This document shows positions 1-11,861 of a stretch of DNA of 64,000 nt, piece by piece. Origin of the DNA: Siphonodentalium dalli (lineage: Eukaryota; Mollusca; Scaphopoda; Gadilida; Siphonodentaliidae); NCBI GenBank assembly GCA_032622095.1, contig CP136067.1:55593899-55657898 (forward strand). The letters are read 5' to 3'. The position numbers were made by a program, and so were the translations under genes. Numbering within the stretch: the first letter of the stretch is position 1; every line of letters starts with the position of its first letter. The notes under the pieces are model-generated. The model was not told where the DNA came from. It did not search any database and saw only the letters and a program-made list of their open reading frames with translations.

Positions 1-1400
1 TGGGGTCTGGGTGTGGAGAGCCGAAAGAGATTAAAACATTTCGTCGTCAGAGAAGTATAGTTCTAACTCCAAACAATTGTTCAAGAGAAAGCGCCATTTG
101 AAATTGTTATGTTTTGAAAATTCATCTTTGTGTTATCTGAGCAACATAACGGTTGACCTACCATTGCACACGCATCATCTGGGGCCACTCAGAATGAAAA
201 TAACCACAATTTCTTAACATGAACATTTTAGCGGTGAAGATTGAACATTTATCTAAGCGATTTGTTGCTTGAAACATAACACAATTTAACACTGAGGTCT
301 ACAGTCAAATGCTCATCTCATCAGTGGAACATGAATGTTTTAAATTCAGAATCGTGCTAGAGTTAGATCACTTTCTGAACATCAGGACTCCCTGAGCTGC
401 GAGTAGTGTTATTTGTGGGCACATGTATCAGTGTGATACTGAAATATTGACTGCCAGTGTAACAGTTTAGTAATACATCTGATCTGATATGGGTGCAGAT
501 GCGTTATGTATCATTGTGATATTACGTCGCCTCGGTGCTAAAATGTTCTACTAGTATATCCATTTGGCGGAAAATGAGATAATGGTATCGTTCGATTCGG
601 CGCGGTATTTTCTGTCCAAAAACAAAAGATATTGAGTATAGCATGTACCAGATATGAATGAGAGGCTGTGTAAATATGTTCCATCTCCAGAATTAGTTTT
701 ATGTCAGTGTTGTATTGTTCAATCTCCACTGTTGACCAATGAATTGATTTATTTTGTACCACGTGGTCGCAGGTATGTCATGTTCTACCTCGAACCGACA
801 ATGGTAAGCAATGGGAAATAATGGAGTGCTTTCCTACTCTTATATTGAAAATCTTAATTCTAGCAGAACTCTGATTAAAATAAATACAGAAAAAAAACAT
901 AATATGCGAGTTTTGTACTTTCTAATGATTTAAGAACATAAAAAACCACTTTAGCACTCACGAAAAACACTAAATTGTTAAAAAAAAGTATTCTATCTCC
1001 AAACACAATCATGTCAACCAATTACAAGAATAATACTGAGATTTGATGTAAAGCAATTTTAACTGATTAGTTTTTCGTTTCCTATGATAAATTGAAAACA
1101 ACATAAGGTGTAAATAATGCAGACATATACGAAAATCTGGTGGTCAAATTTTCAAATCGAGCTACAAAAAATGGATATAGAACATTATAGCACCGATGCG
1201 ACGAACTTTGTATACGTAGACACTCCGCATGTGGCTCAATCGTCTAGCATTCGTACCCATCATAAAGCTGAGGCCCTGTCGATACCAAATTACACGATAT
1301 TTTTGAAAAATGGCGCTTAGTACAGTATTGTTCTAAGGCGACAAATTCTATCGCAGATTTACTTCAAATGTTATATATAGGAATCCCCATGATATAAAGA
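1..1400. other. No gene recognised
   Basis: AT-rich sequence with only short open frames on either strand. I see no conserved protein motif, RNA gene or clear repeat here. The short frames at about 540-760 (minus) and 1117-1320 (plus) have no recognisable motif and are probably chance. Confidence 0.5.
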
Positions 1401-1839
1401 ATCTAATGCTGCAGTTGAAATGTTTCGAATTTCAGTTCAGGAATGGGTCTCGGGGGACCAAATATGTTTTCGTTGATACTACTACAAACTTATTTTTGGC
1501 ATCTCTATTATATATGATGCATCAGCTGGTGTGATTTAAACTTCCCAAAGTGGTGCTGTCCGAGTCAGGATTGGTGGCCAAGGAGTAGGCACAAACATCG
1601 CTAAAATGTTCGCCGACTTCACCAAACATGTAGTCATGTCCAGTATTGAGGGAGGCATGCTCGGATCAGGGGTAATATACAAATGTATCTGCATGGTATC
1701 GTTGATCGGCATTCATCCGAAGTTCGGCGGGATCTTTACCGTAACAATAATATATTGACATCCACATTTCAGTGGCTTTATGGTACAAGTCAAGAATCAA
1801 ATATTCCGAGAATACAAAGTTTAGTTCGTATCAGCGATA

Positions 1840-2120
1840 AAATACAACCGACTTCGTTTGTTGACTTCAAAAAAGCAATCGACTGATATATCTATTTGAT
1901 TTACAATACTTCAAGATGTTGGTGTTAACGGATCAGTACTCGCGATTCTACAGTACATTTATAAGTCGACTTTTTATTCCGTTAAATTTAACGTCAGTGG
2001 GATTTGGTTCCCATTTGCTATCGAAAATAGGAGTAATGCAGGCATACGCGTTATCGCCAACCTTTTTCAAAATATTTATGGACGATATTAGCCGACAGTT
2101 CAACACCGCCCGTACTACTT
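1840..2120 (+). pseudogene. Non-LTR reverse transcriptase fragment, decayed
   Basis: Reading across frames, the segment carries FVDFKKAID at about 1857-1884, which matches reverse transcriptase motif A (xVDFKKAFD). It is followed in another frame by VGVNGSVLAILQYIYKS and in a third by a stretch ending ALSPTFFKIFMDDI. The last resembles the conserved GxxQGxxLSPxLFxxxxNDx block of RTE/L1-type enzymes. The order and spacing of the three blocks fit the palm and fingers of a LINE polymerase. At least two frameshifts and a stop directly after motif A show it is dead. No catalytic xADD block follows before the foldback at 2137, so only a fragment survives. Upstream sequence back to about 1400 may belong to the same relic but shows no motif I can name. 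Confidence 0.6.
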
Positions 2121-2136
2121 GAGCAATTTGTCTTGA

Positions 2137-2307
2137 TATATATAAGGATTAACTGTCATGTGGACTGTTTTTATGGAGATGTAACCGTGAGGTAAGTGGA
2201 CATAACTTGTGTAAAACTCGAAGGGTATTACATACAAGTTATGACCACTTACCTCACGGTTACATCTCCATAAAAATAGTCCACATGACAGTTAATCCTT
2301 ATATATC
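2137..2307. repeat. Foldback hairpin with arms of about 75 bp
   Basis: The arms at about 2137-2212 and 2233-2307 are near-perfect reverse complements separated by about 20 bases. Both contain TGTCATGTGGACT and TAACCGTGAGGTAAGTGG (the right arm as its complement). Differences are single substitutions. No coding content is present. It is most likely a small foldback or MITE-type element; no unambiguous target duplication is visible. Confidence 0.85.
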
Positions 2308-4291
2308 TACATTTAGCGAAAAAGCCACTTTGTAAATGTATTTAAATCGAAAAGTGTATCGTGACAAAAACAGCCCAAAATACCCAATAGCACCCTTGGC
2401 AAAAGTTAATAGGAACAATTTATCTTCATATTGAAACACGATGATGTATTAAGTCAATCCTGCGCGAGTCCAAATGCGCCCAAAACATTACGCGTTCGTC
2501 TTTCCAAACCCAATGACGTATCGATGGTGTTATGAGCTTGGTGTTAATAGCCGTTGCGCATTCACCGAGAAATAACTGCAACTAGCCACGTGGGCGCCGA
2601 CCAATCAGAATGCTGGATTTAGTAATGACAACACTTAGTATGTAAATATATATTGGTAATGAGATGTGGCAAAGAACTCGACAAAATGAACTGTCATTTT
2701 GAGAGAGAAATAACCACTTATGAATGAGGTCATCAGTAGCTTTGTTTGGTATGAATTTTCTTTGAAAAAACAAATGTACTTATAAATAATGAAGGTTTCA
2801 TTGTACGATATGTGCCGACACGTTAACTCTTTCTCTACTAAACGCTCACCGACGAGACGAGTAGTTACCCTAGGAAATGTTCAGATAGTAAGTTCAGCAA
2901 ACATTTCTTGAACTTATCATCTGAACATTCCCCAACAATGAATATGAATTCTACTCTTATATATTATTTGCTTTTATTACACGAACACCCCGCTGAAGGA
3001 ATAATAGACCGTGCCAATGTATAGTTTTATAACTGAACGGGAGAATTTGCGTGAAAACAGCCACAACATAATACTGACCCATATTTCAGACGGTGATTCA
3101 CGAACATCTTGAATGTAATCACGTGACATTGGTATTTTCATTGTGGGATTATCGATTGTGGGAAATAGTACCTGGCGCGTGCCGCTCAAATGACTTGAGC
3201 ACGATTTTTGACAGGGTTGGCTTGACCCTCACTGAGTACGGAGGATTTACTTGATGTGGACATGCACTTGATGCGATGGGGCCTACTAGCAACGATGTCT
3301 CTGTCAGTTTATTTGTAACCACGCTTTATCCAAAACTCCAATATTCGAATACACACACAACTTCGACTTCAAGTTATAGGATGACTAAAACATACCAGAC
3401 TTTGTCCATACCATATATATATTTATTTTTTTCAAATTCAAAGGTATGTCTGTAGCTCGTGTGCCCCATCGTCTCAAGTCAGCACAAATACATTTATGTA
3501 TATGCATGTCGCTATGACAGTATTCCTGTGTAAATGACGCGAGTGTATCAAATAAATAGATAGTCTGTATATATAGTAACGGGCATATCCACTCTGTTTT
3601 GGGTGGATGTGCCTTCAATGAATGCATTAATATTACATATACTATTATATAATTATGTACCTGTTTAAAATGTGTTTTTTTATGTATTTAAATTTGTATA
3701 TCTCACATACCATGTTTTTTGGTTTATTGAGATTAAAGAATTGAAAAAATGAATCCATTCGGTATAGAATGTGTTAACTGTGTGCAGCCCGTCCATTACC
3801 GCCCTTCATCACATATTACAGGGTTGTACGGGTGGTGTTGACACATCCCAGGTACTTAATCGATTTAATTTTAAAATATTGCTAATGGGTTAGGATAGAT
3901 ACCAAAGTAACGCAACCAACTATCGATCATTGACTGCACTCAAAATAGCGTCAACTTTTCACAGAAACTGTCGGATCTATAAGCTTATTTTAAAGCCCAG
4001 GCACTGGACTGACTGTGATTCATTGTCCAGCAAAGGTTGTGGTTTTAGCATAAATTAATTTAAGCCTCAGAAAATATGCTAGTCCGAGATTCGTAACTTA
4101 CCTGTTACATTCCTTCTTGGACGTTGAGTGTTTCACATATATTATCTTACAGGAAGCGACCTGCAACATGGATCCGATTATCTATACCTCAGGTTGCCAC
4201 CCAACCAGGAGTGTCTCTCTTGTCAACAAAGCTTGTGAGTTGGCTCACACACAGCTGAAGTGATACGTATTTTTACATAACAGCTGCAGTG
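2308..4291. other. Intergenic, no gene recognised
   Basis: AT-rich intergenic DNA upstream of the first receptor gene. A short hairpin lies at 2877-2928 (listed separately). Minus-strand frames at 2977-3189 and 3385-3627 show no motif. Just upstream of the receptor, TTATCTTACAG at about 4143-4153 resembles a 3' splice site and could mark a 5'-UTR exon, but this is speculative. Confidence 0.45.
2877..2928. repeat. 20-bp-arm hairpin, one member of a dispersed repeat
   Basis: ATGTTCAGATAGTAAGTTCA at 2877-2896 pairs with the sequence at 2909-2928, with two mismatches and a 12-base loop. The preceding GACGAGTAGTTACCCTAGG resembles GACGAGTAGTTCCATTAGG just before a degenerate version of the same hairpin at about 39254-39305. 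The two sites therefore look like copies of one small repeat. Confidence 0.6.
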
Positions 4292-5518
4292 ATGATGTTC
4301 TTCACACGTTCACATGTTTTATTATGCCTCATCATTTATGTGACTTCGAGTTCGGCATCAGACAAAACCATGGCTAAACTGCTGTATGATAACATAACAT
4401 CGAACTACTCACCGAATTTTCCTCCTGCGCGATTTGGAAATGAGACAATACGCGTCGATATAAAATTCAATCTGAGAGCAATCACCAAAGTGGACGAAAT
4501 TACTCAATCAATCTGGTCGGGTGTATTACTTGAAATAAGGTGGACTGACCCGCTACTTAAGTGGGATCCTCAATACTTCAACGGAATGCGAAGTATCAAA
4601 ATGCCGAGCAAGGACGTATGGAGACCGCCGTTTCAGCCGACGACTGTTTATGACGAATCAACACTGTTTTCAAGTGGCGATGCGCTCCCCGTTAACGTCA
4701 GCCATGACGGACGCATCTATTGGGCTTCTGGAGTGGCGTTGAAGAGCAATTGTGTAATCGATGTGACATTATTTCCGTTTGACAAACATGACTGTGAAAT
4801 TGTGATAACATTGTGGATGTACTCACAGAAAGAGGTTGCGCTAAACAACTTAACTATATCCGTGGACTATTTCAAATCCAATGGGGTGTGGAATCTGACC
4901 AATTCGAGTATTTCTAGCGACGCATGGTTCACTGGTGTTCAGTACATTAAGGTTTCAGTGACCGTTAAGAGGCTGTCGCAGTTCATGGCTGTTACATTGA
5001 TAGCGCCTATAATGCTACTAAACATACTGAATATTGCTGTTTTCATGATACCCTCGGATACAGGGGAGAAAATTTCCTTCGCCGTTACGTCCTGGCTGAC
5101 ATTCGCAGTATTTATGAGTTTCATATCAGGTTACCTGCCAGAAGGAGGTGTCAGTGTCTGCTACCTTTCGATGTATCTGTTGGTTATGTTGGTCCAAAGT
5201 TCGATTGTTGTCATAGTAACAATTTGGATCGTTTATGTCCATAACCTATCGGGAGATATTCCCGGGTATCTGAATGGATTGTTCTCTTGTTATACATGTA
5301 GAATTCGTCATAGAATAATTGCCCATAAAGGAGAAAATCCAGAAATGACATCGGAAAATAAGGACATTTCACACAAGAGGGATAACTCTACATGTGGTAT
5401 TCGTATTCACACTTGGAAGGAAGTCAGCTCAAAAATGGATATATCTTTTTTCATTGCAATTCTCGCGACTTCTATTTTTCTGAATATTATATTTAATCCG
5501 ATATTTGTGGCTGGTTGA
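4292..5518 (+). CDS. Cys-loop ligand-gated ion channel subunit (nicotinic receptor-like), copy 1
   Basis: Intronless gene for a 408-residue subunit of a pentameric neurotransmitter-gated channel in the plasma membrane. A hydrophobic signal peptide (about 8-23) precedes the ligand-binding domain. The Cys loop is C154-C168 with exactly 13 residues between and the signature FPFDKHDC. Loop D-like WTDPLLKWDP and loop A-like DVWRPPFQP blocks are present. M1 is about 230-253, GEK 258-260 leads into M2 (260-281, leucine at 9'), M3 is 289-316 and M4 is about 383-405. The glutamate at -1' and absence of a PAR motif predict cation selectivity. Loop C (about 206-219) lacks the vicinal Cys pair of ACh-binding alpha subunits. 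Two adjacent ATGs (4292, 4295) are possible; alignment with copies 2 and 3 favours 4295. It is clearly the most diverged of the three copies. Ligand unknown. Confidence 0.95.
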   Translation: MMFFTRSHVLLCLIIYVTSSSASDKTMAKLLYDNITSNYSPNFPPARFGNETIRVDIKFNLRAITKVDEITQSIWSGVLLEIRWTDPLLKWDPQYFNGMRSIKMPSKDVWRPPFQPTTVYDESTLFSSGDALPVNVSHDGRIYWASGVALKSNCVIDVTLFPFDKHDCEIVITLWMYSQKEVALNNLTISVDYFKSNGVWNLTNSSISSDAWFTGVQYIKVSVTVKRLSQFMAVTLIAPIMLLNILNIAVFMIPSDTGEKISFAVTSWLTFAVFMSFISGYLPEGGVSVCYLSMYLLVMLVQSSIVVIVTIWIVYVHNLSGDIPGYLNGLFSCYTCRIRHRIIAHKGENPEMTSENKDISHKRDNSTCGIRIHTWKEVSSKMDISFFIAILATSIFLNIIFNPIFVAG

Positions 5519-6147
5519 CATTCCTTTATTTGAGAATAACTATGCGCAACCAATCAAAAAACGTTGGCTATAGTTATGAAGCAGTTGCGCATATTTAAGG
5601 ATGTCGGATCTTACTTTAATTTTGTATTAAAGAAAATTAAACAAATCTTTTGATCGAGTAGTCAATTCAACTGTTTTCATGCTCGAATCCCAGAATGTAC
5701 AACGAAACAGGGTACGTTAATCTCCATTTTAATTCAATCTAGCAAGGAATTTGCACAAAAAAAACTGTATAAAAAGTATCATTTAGTCATTTTCATGATA
5801 AGAATCGAGACTTTCATTTTGCCGCTGTCACCGTGCACAAATCGTTCGGTTTGTTCATTGCGTTACTCGGAACAATGCTCCGTAACAATTTCGTGTGGGG
5901 CGGGTTGGCTCGTTTCGCTACTCCGTTCTGCGCCGATGAAATTTTACCGTGCTACATTCAGATTTGATGCACGCTGAAGCGGCCGATGTTGGTGAATCGA
6001 AAACTAAAGTTAGCCACTCTCTTCCAATCAGAATGCTTGTTTTTAGTGACAAATACTCAATTGAATTACAATACAATACGGTGCAGACGGCAATTATTTA
6101 TAAAAAAAAACCTTGGTACGGTACCAGTCAAAAGAAGTGGTATATTA
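5519..6147. other. 3' flank of receptor copy 1
   Basis: A stem formed by TATGCGCAAC (5541-5550) and GTTGCGCATA (5584-5593) lies just past the stop. ATTAAA occurs at about 5627 and could serve as a weak polyadenylation signal. No gene is seen; the overlapping short frames from 5795 show no motif. Confidence 0.4.
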
Positions 6148-6480
6148 AGCGCGCTTTTTTCGCGCCCAATGTCGCAATAATATTGCAAATGGAAACGCTT
6201 AAAAGCGCGCAGCTTGCGATATTATTGCAATAATTTGCGCTTAATATCGCAATATTTGGCGCTTGATATTGCGATATCGCGCGCTTATTATTGCTCAAAA
6301 TTGTGACAGAGTCTGTATGAAATTTTGTCGCGCTCATTATTGCGAAAATGCGCTCTTAATAATACAATATTCTGCGCTCAATATCGCAATAATAACCGCT
6401 ACATATATTTGGTATTGCGCTATAATCGCGCCTTTTTCGAAATTAAGCGCGCTCAATATCGCAATGAAGGCGCGCCTCAA
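6148..6480. repeat. Degenerate short tandem repeat rich in GCGC and ATATCGCAATA
   Basis: About 330 bases are built from variants of a unit near 20 bp: GCGCTTAATATCGCAATATT, GCGCTTGATATTGCGATATC, GCGCTCAATATCGCAATAAT and similar. The unit is itself partly self-complementary, because ATATTGCGATAT-type cores read the same way on both strands. The long open frames through this block are products of the repeat and not genes. Confidence 0.75.
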
Positions 6481-6599
6481 TATATCACTTCATCTGAATG
6501 GTACTGTAGTATGCTATTCCTTCGTATGTCGTGTTTTATGTTATACACATGCCAACAACAAATACTTCGGGTCCAACTATTGGCTATCGGATTTATTAG

Positions 6600-6800
6600 T
6601 CAACATTATATAAACTTCCTTTGGATGATCGAGTATTTCGTCACACGGTCTTCAATATTGTCCGAAAATAAATGTCCGCAAGTAAAGAATAATTTATTTA
6701 CAACTACGCGTATAAAGACGTTATCTGTTTTATTTAATTGCACTATCGACGTCGTTGGAATTCTCGACAATATAGTAGATGATTGTGTGCCAGATATAAA
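6600..6800. other. Probable 3' intergenic segment shared with the receptor duplication unit
   Basis: TATCGACGTCGTTGGAATTCTCGACAAT at about 6745-6770 resembles the segments centred on CGATGTGGTTG downstream of receptor copy 2 (about 26337), copy 3 (about 34213) and the gene-less unit (about 58991). The match is short and diverged. Confidence 0.4.
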
Positions 6801-6872
6801 TAATGCCTGATCACTCGCTGATCAAACTATAAATTAAAACACAGTTTGCCTTTAAAAAGTAAGCTATATATT

Positions 6873-8110
6873 GTATAAGTTTGGTGGACCGGCGACTAAA
6901 CAATTTTATCAAATACAGTGCCATCCCCATCTCTGATAAAAACGGCATCAATTTGGCGTTTTAAAACACGATTAGATTCCTCGTATCATTGAGAAGAATA
7001 TGTATAAATTTGGTGGATATCAGCGCTATATTTTATCAATCTCCCCCAACTCTGACTCGAGCGGCTCCACTTTCGACATTTTTGAAGCACGCAATTAGAC
7101 TCCTAATAGCACGGATATGACTATATGTTTGGTGGATATCTGCGACTAAACACATGTTATCAAATGTGGTGCCAAGAGGAAATTTCGTAACCATCACTGT
7201 TTTTATCAATTTTGGTGTCCATAGCTCCTCATCTCCAACACCAGGAACTTACGTCATGCATTGCTCGAGAATGGCAGCAATATGGTTCACATCGAAGAGA
7301 GAATTCGCAATTTTCTTAACCTACATCAACACTCAACCATGAAAGATAGAAAATGAGCTATGTTTTAGTTTTTGCTATCTCACTGTGAATGTCCTGATAT
7401 AAATATGACAGATGAGAAGATATAAGTGTTCAAGTAACTTAATTCGGTCACCATTATTCGAGGTTGTGAAACTTGTACGCCAAAATTTCCTCAAAACGAT
7501 ATCCGGTATTTTGAAGTATCCGCGACGAGTTATTGGGAGACCTAATTAGACCAATATATAGATATGCTGATAACTTTGGAAAGTTAGACAACACCAATGT
7601 TGAAATTTAGAGCAAATTATGACGTATGTATATACCTGGTACCGCACTGCCAACTTTGAACAACACCATTATATTCGTGGGATGCTACATGTACATCTAC
7701 TTTTGGTAAGCATTGGCTATAAACTGTTTATCCCGGCATTATGGTGCGCTCTCGTCCCCATTCCCTGTCCATACGACTCCACCTTTAAGCCCACACCAAA
7801 TAGATTCAATGTGTAGATGATTATTATATGATCATGAAAATAAGTGACATACTTTTGGTGTCCCTCCCTTCACAATCACTGACTCGAATGGGGCCACTTT
7901 GGTTACTTTAAACCACATTATTTGATTCCTCGTATTATGGAGATGACTATTTATAACTTTGGTGAAAATCGGTCACTAAAACATTCTTATCAATGTTAGT
8001 GCCCCTCCTAATCCCTGCCCCAAACGGCACCAAATTTGTCGTCTTTAGCCCAAATGATTAGATTCCGTCTTTAAACCACACAAATTATATTGCGCATATC
8101 ATTGGTGTAA
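6873..8110. repeat. Satellite array A, alternating units of about 120 bp
   Basis: Units alternate between two related monomers, one containing ATTAGATTCCTCGTATCATT and GAAATCGGCGCTAAAAT, the other ATGGAGATGACTATATAT and GGATATCTGCGACTAAAC. Both share TTTGGTGGA, TTATCAA and ACTCGAGCGGC-type cores. Units are well preserved at 6873-7180, heavily eroded between about 7180 and 7840, and recognisable again at 7840-8110. The same family forms array B at 12310-13930. Confidence 0.75.
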
Positions 8111-9514
8111 ACAATATTTAATTTCGAACAGAACATGTAATACATACAAACAGATTGACATAATTAATAATAATGTTCAAAACGGGGATTAGACAACAAG
8201 CCTAAAAGGCTTTTATAAAGTCTTTTCCTCGGAGTAGGAAGTTTACCCTTGGTATCAGAGTAGATACCATATAGGGTAAATTTAGCAGACGGGGATAATA
8301 TGTTAGATCCGAAAAAATATTGTTCAAGAAGGGGGTAGAGGGATAGAGTGCAGGAAGGAAAAACGTTTGTCAAGTTAATTGGTATTGCATACCGTGCATC
8401 GGCCAAAACGAAAGAGGGGAGTGAAGCGAAGTACCGTATATATTTTAGTTACACAACTTTGATATTTATAACATATACTATTTAATAACTATGAAAAAAT
8501 CAAAATCAAATCGAAACGCATCGCGGCCCACGTGGATGAAATGCGAACATGCGAGAAAAACAGTCAACCTACTTGTACTGTTAATTAATATTAAAATAAT
8601 TGGTAAAAGCCTACTTTAGCATTATATGATGGAATATGATGAAACAATGACTTAATTGCACGGAGAGTGACCCAGTGACACGGAGAATGATTGGCCCTCG
8701 ATTGGAAATTATTAAATTTCATTTCATTAAAATTCCATTGAGAAGTGACGAGTCGACCCCACCAGAGCACACACTACAGATAATGTGGTAAAACCAATAC
8801 ATAATTACATATAGTGGTGTATTGCATGGCCCGGTGATCGGACGACTCATCACGCGGTTATGAGTAACGCCGAGTTTGTAAAATGAACTTTTGTACGGCG
8901 ACAAAGATCTGAGTATTGAAACGATCAGAAAGTTCACTTGAGCCATATAATAGGATATCAATTGATATTCTGCTTGTTGGTAGAGCAGCCATGATTTTGG
9001 CATCAGTTAATTTGTTTGAACGAATGAAAAGGAAGATGACAAATGCTTCAGACATAACATAGTCAAAAGTTCAAAACGCTTTCTCCGGTGGAGTCGCGAC
9101 GCTTTCGATAAGAACATGCCAATGCTAGCACGGTGATGGGTGATGTCAACCATTATCCCAAGTCATATATTTTGATACATAAGTGTACAAAGTGCTCGAT
9201 AATTGGCATTCATGGTTTTCAAAATAGATAATTGGTAGTACTAGCATATGAGGGTTGTGTCGAATGGCAGGAGGGACAGTATATAGAGGTGCTTCATTTT
9301 TATGAGGGAGAAATGCATAAGAAAAGAGAGATACGAGAATTAAGAGTGGGAACAACATCTTGTCTTACCTCGTGATATTATCCGAGGGACGATAAATCAA
9401 CCTGCACTCATTGGTTCGATGGATATTGGGGATACATTGATCAACGCTAGTCGATATCATTGGGATAAGAGAGAAGAAATAAGATAGTGGACATGAATGG
9501 AAGCGGTAATTTTT
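8111..9514. other. No gene recognised
   Basis: Several short minus-strand frames (8164-8406, 8719-9055, 9146-9358) occur but none shows a conserved domain. No repeat structure beyond simple AT-richness is apparent. Confidence 0.45.
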
Positions 9515-10000
9515 CAGTGAAATAAACGTGATATAAGAATAGGACAGGGGGACGGACGGACCGACATGTAGTGCAATTTGGCCTACATATAATTGGCATA
9601 GACCGGGTCAAGTTTCTAGCCTATGTATGGTTATAATGCATAAAAGGGCTATGGATGTACTAGAAACAACATAGTCATATAATCATACAGTGCATGTGAT
9701 TTACGATATACTTACAAAGACGGACAGACGCGAAGTGTGTGGGGTGACTGAACCAAGCCAGTGAAATAAACGTGATATAAACATAGGACAGACGGACGGA
9801 CTGACATGTAATGATATTTGGCCTACATATGATTGGCATAGACCGGGTCAAGTTTCTAGCCTGTATATGGTTATAATGCCTAAAAGGGCTATGGATTTAC
9901 CAGAAAAACATAGTCATATAATTATACAGTGCAATATACGATTTACGATATACTTACAAAGACGAGCAGACGCGAAGTGTGTGGGTAACTGAACCAAGCC
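9515..10000. repeat. Two tandem copies of a 244-bp repeat
   Basis: Copies begin at 9515 and 9759 with CAGTGAAATAAACGTGATAT. Both contain TAGACCGGGTCAAGTTTCTAG, a GGACGGACGG cluster and GACGCGAAGTGTGTG. Differences are scattered substitutions and a few short indels. The GGACAGACGGACGGAC motif is the kind of tract often seen in invertebrate dispersed repeats. Confidence 0.85.
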
Positions 10001-10135
10001 AGGCTTTATCCGAATCATGAATTTGACCGCAATCGAATAACACAACAAGCGCACTAACTGGACCAAGCCAAGCTTTACCAGAATCACGAATTGACCTCAA
10101 TCGCATAACACAGAAGCGCACGATAGTCACGCGTA
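9991..10135. repeat. Two tandem copies of a repeat of about 70 bp
   Basis: The segment beginning ACTGAACCAAGCCAGGCTTT (about 9989) repeats as AACTGGACCAAGCCAAGCTTT (about 10057). Both end near CACAACAAGCGCAC or CACAGAAGCGCAC. It abuts the 244-bp tandem pair. Confidence 0.7.
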
Positions 10136-10773
10136 ATTAATGGTGCGACACTGGATGGTGATTTAGTAGTTTAATACAAATACTACTGACGACCACGCAG
10201 AATGAATCCAGATTGATACTTCAGAATCAGGTCACGTTAAACGAATGGAACACATGGCATTTCGGACGAGACAGGCATTGGTATAGTAGAACAATTTTGT
10301 AATGCATAGCATTGTGTATGGTTGTTGAATTGCATGAATCATGCTGTCATCTCAAGAGACGGAAACTATGTTTTTCGCAAGTCATGGATTACCCAAATGA
10401 ATTTATGTTTTGTTTTTGTTTACATCGCGTTCAAGGAAGGTTATAATGGCTTATGATACTTTCCAGCAGGGTAAGCATATGTTCCATATTTTATCATGAT
10501 ACAGTAAATATGAAATGGCTAGCATTATTCGGGCTTAGCTTATATAGGTGTGTTTATGGCGTATATATTTTCCAACCAGTGAAGAAGGGGGGGGTCGGTT
10601 TCGGTGGACCAAATATAGGTCTTTAGTATGGGACTCAATTATCTAACAGTCTGACTTAGAGTGCGAAACATAAGTTCCAAATCAGAGATAGTGGGAGAAA
10701 TATGCATATGAATATATACACACAACGACCAACCATCTAGTGGTGGTCGCTGACGCATTGAAAGGTCACAGCG
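10136..10773. other. No gene recognised
   Basis: Intergenic DNA with a G9 run at about 10588. Nothing coding is visible. It lies downstream of the minus-strand ORF1 relic, where the ORF2 of an intact LINE would be expected, yet no polymerase motif is present. Confidence 0.4.
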
Positions 10774-11861
10774 TTAGTTTACTCGCCCCTCCAGGACATC
10801 GATGTGTCTGAATGTTGTTAGTTTCATGACTTCGCCACCCTGGGCCTCTCTTGCATAAATGTTCCCATCAAAAGTCCAGCATTCAGCATTTTTTGAAATC
10901 TGCTTTAACTTTCGTGCACGTTGGAAGATTATGGCGCGAGTTCTTGTAAGGTCCTCATTAATGAAGAGGGGTCCCGGGTATTCAGGAACACCGAGGTTTT
11001 TCAGGTCACGTCGCACATCATAAACAGACTTTCTCACACGGTAGGATGGTAGGCGGAATATAATTTGCCTTGACGGAGCTGGAGCACCCTGGTTATTAGT
11101 AACATCTGCAGGTTTTTTAAATGGGCCAACTCGGTGACTGCGAAAAATATGTTTTGGCTTCAGTGGAATACCTAGTTTATTGATGACTTTGTGCACGATT
11201 GAGTCGGTATCTTCTCCGTTTTTTTCGGTATACCAGATAAACGTAAGTTAGTACGCCGGCCGCACTGTTGGAGGTCATCGATCTCGGCACGAAGTTCATA
11301 TTCAACTTCCTGGTGCTTTTCATTTTCAGTTTTTAGTTTATTCTCGAGCTCCAGAATTTTGGCATCGCGTTTTGATAGCTCGCGATTAAGTATATCGGTG
11401 GTAACAATGTCTGCCTTGCAAGCGTTTGAAACTTCATCCTTGACAGCCTCCGAAACAACAGTTTGAAAAAGTGCTTGCATAACTTTTGCCATGGCTTCAA
11501 TGACTCGAGGGCTAGTTAAGGCTTTTATGAGACCGGCCTCAAAGTAAACATTAGGTCCAAAGAAATCCGATGGTTCCTCTTCCATGTCACCTGGATTTGA
11601 TCCATCGTTAGACGGAATTGGACTCCGCAAAAGGTTACATTGATAAACAGGTTTGTACTGTTTCTTATTTTCTGCATACATGGATGGAGACACTGGGGAT
11701 GACGATGTGGCGCGCTCCTTCCTTTTTAGAGGTGTTGGCGTGGGAGACTGATCATCGTGATCGTTCGAAACGCTCCCTTTCTCTTGTTGATTTTCAAAAT
11801 AAAAAGTTTTTTGATCGTTCGTAATATCAGAATTGATATTTACTGAGTCCGTGCCACTCAT
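10774..11861 (-). pseudogene. LINE ORF1-type RNA-binding protein, one frameshift
   Basis: The minus strand encodes a protein of about 360 residues in two frames joined near 11190-11200 by a single-base frameshift. The first part (229 residues from ATG 11861) has a low-complexity acidic/Ser/Pro N-terminus and then a coiled coil around residues 160-200, rich in Leu, Glu and Lys heptads. Next comes CGRRTNLRLSGIP, the classic transition from coiled coil into the ORF1 RNA-recognition fold. The second frame continues with RSHRVG, RQIIFRLPSYRVRKSVYD, FINEDLTRTRA and WTFDGNIYAR, which match the conserved order of L1/CR1-type ORF1 proteins. This would be a nucleic-acid chaperone of the retrotransposon particle. 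No ORF2 follows, so the copy is 3'-deleted, which is unusual because most dead LINEs are 5'-truncated. Confidence 0.8.

Noticed and set aside
2137-2307. microRNA precursor
   Set aside because: The arms are too long and too perfect and the structure looks like a foldback element; no conserved seed could be recognised.
4939-5124. Minus-strand frame inside receptor copy 1
   Set aside because: It is antisense to the M1-M2 coding region and has no motif; corresponding minus-strand frames in copies 2 and 3 are likewise shadows.
6128-6810. Overlapping open frames of 69-161 codons
   Set aside because: They arise from the stop-poor GCGC/ATATCGCAATA repeat and its flank; composition and repetition, not coding.
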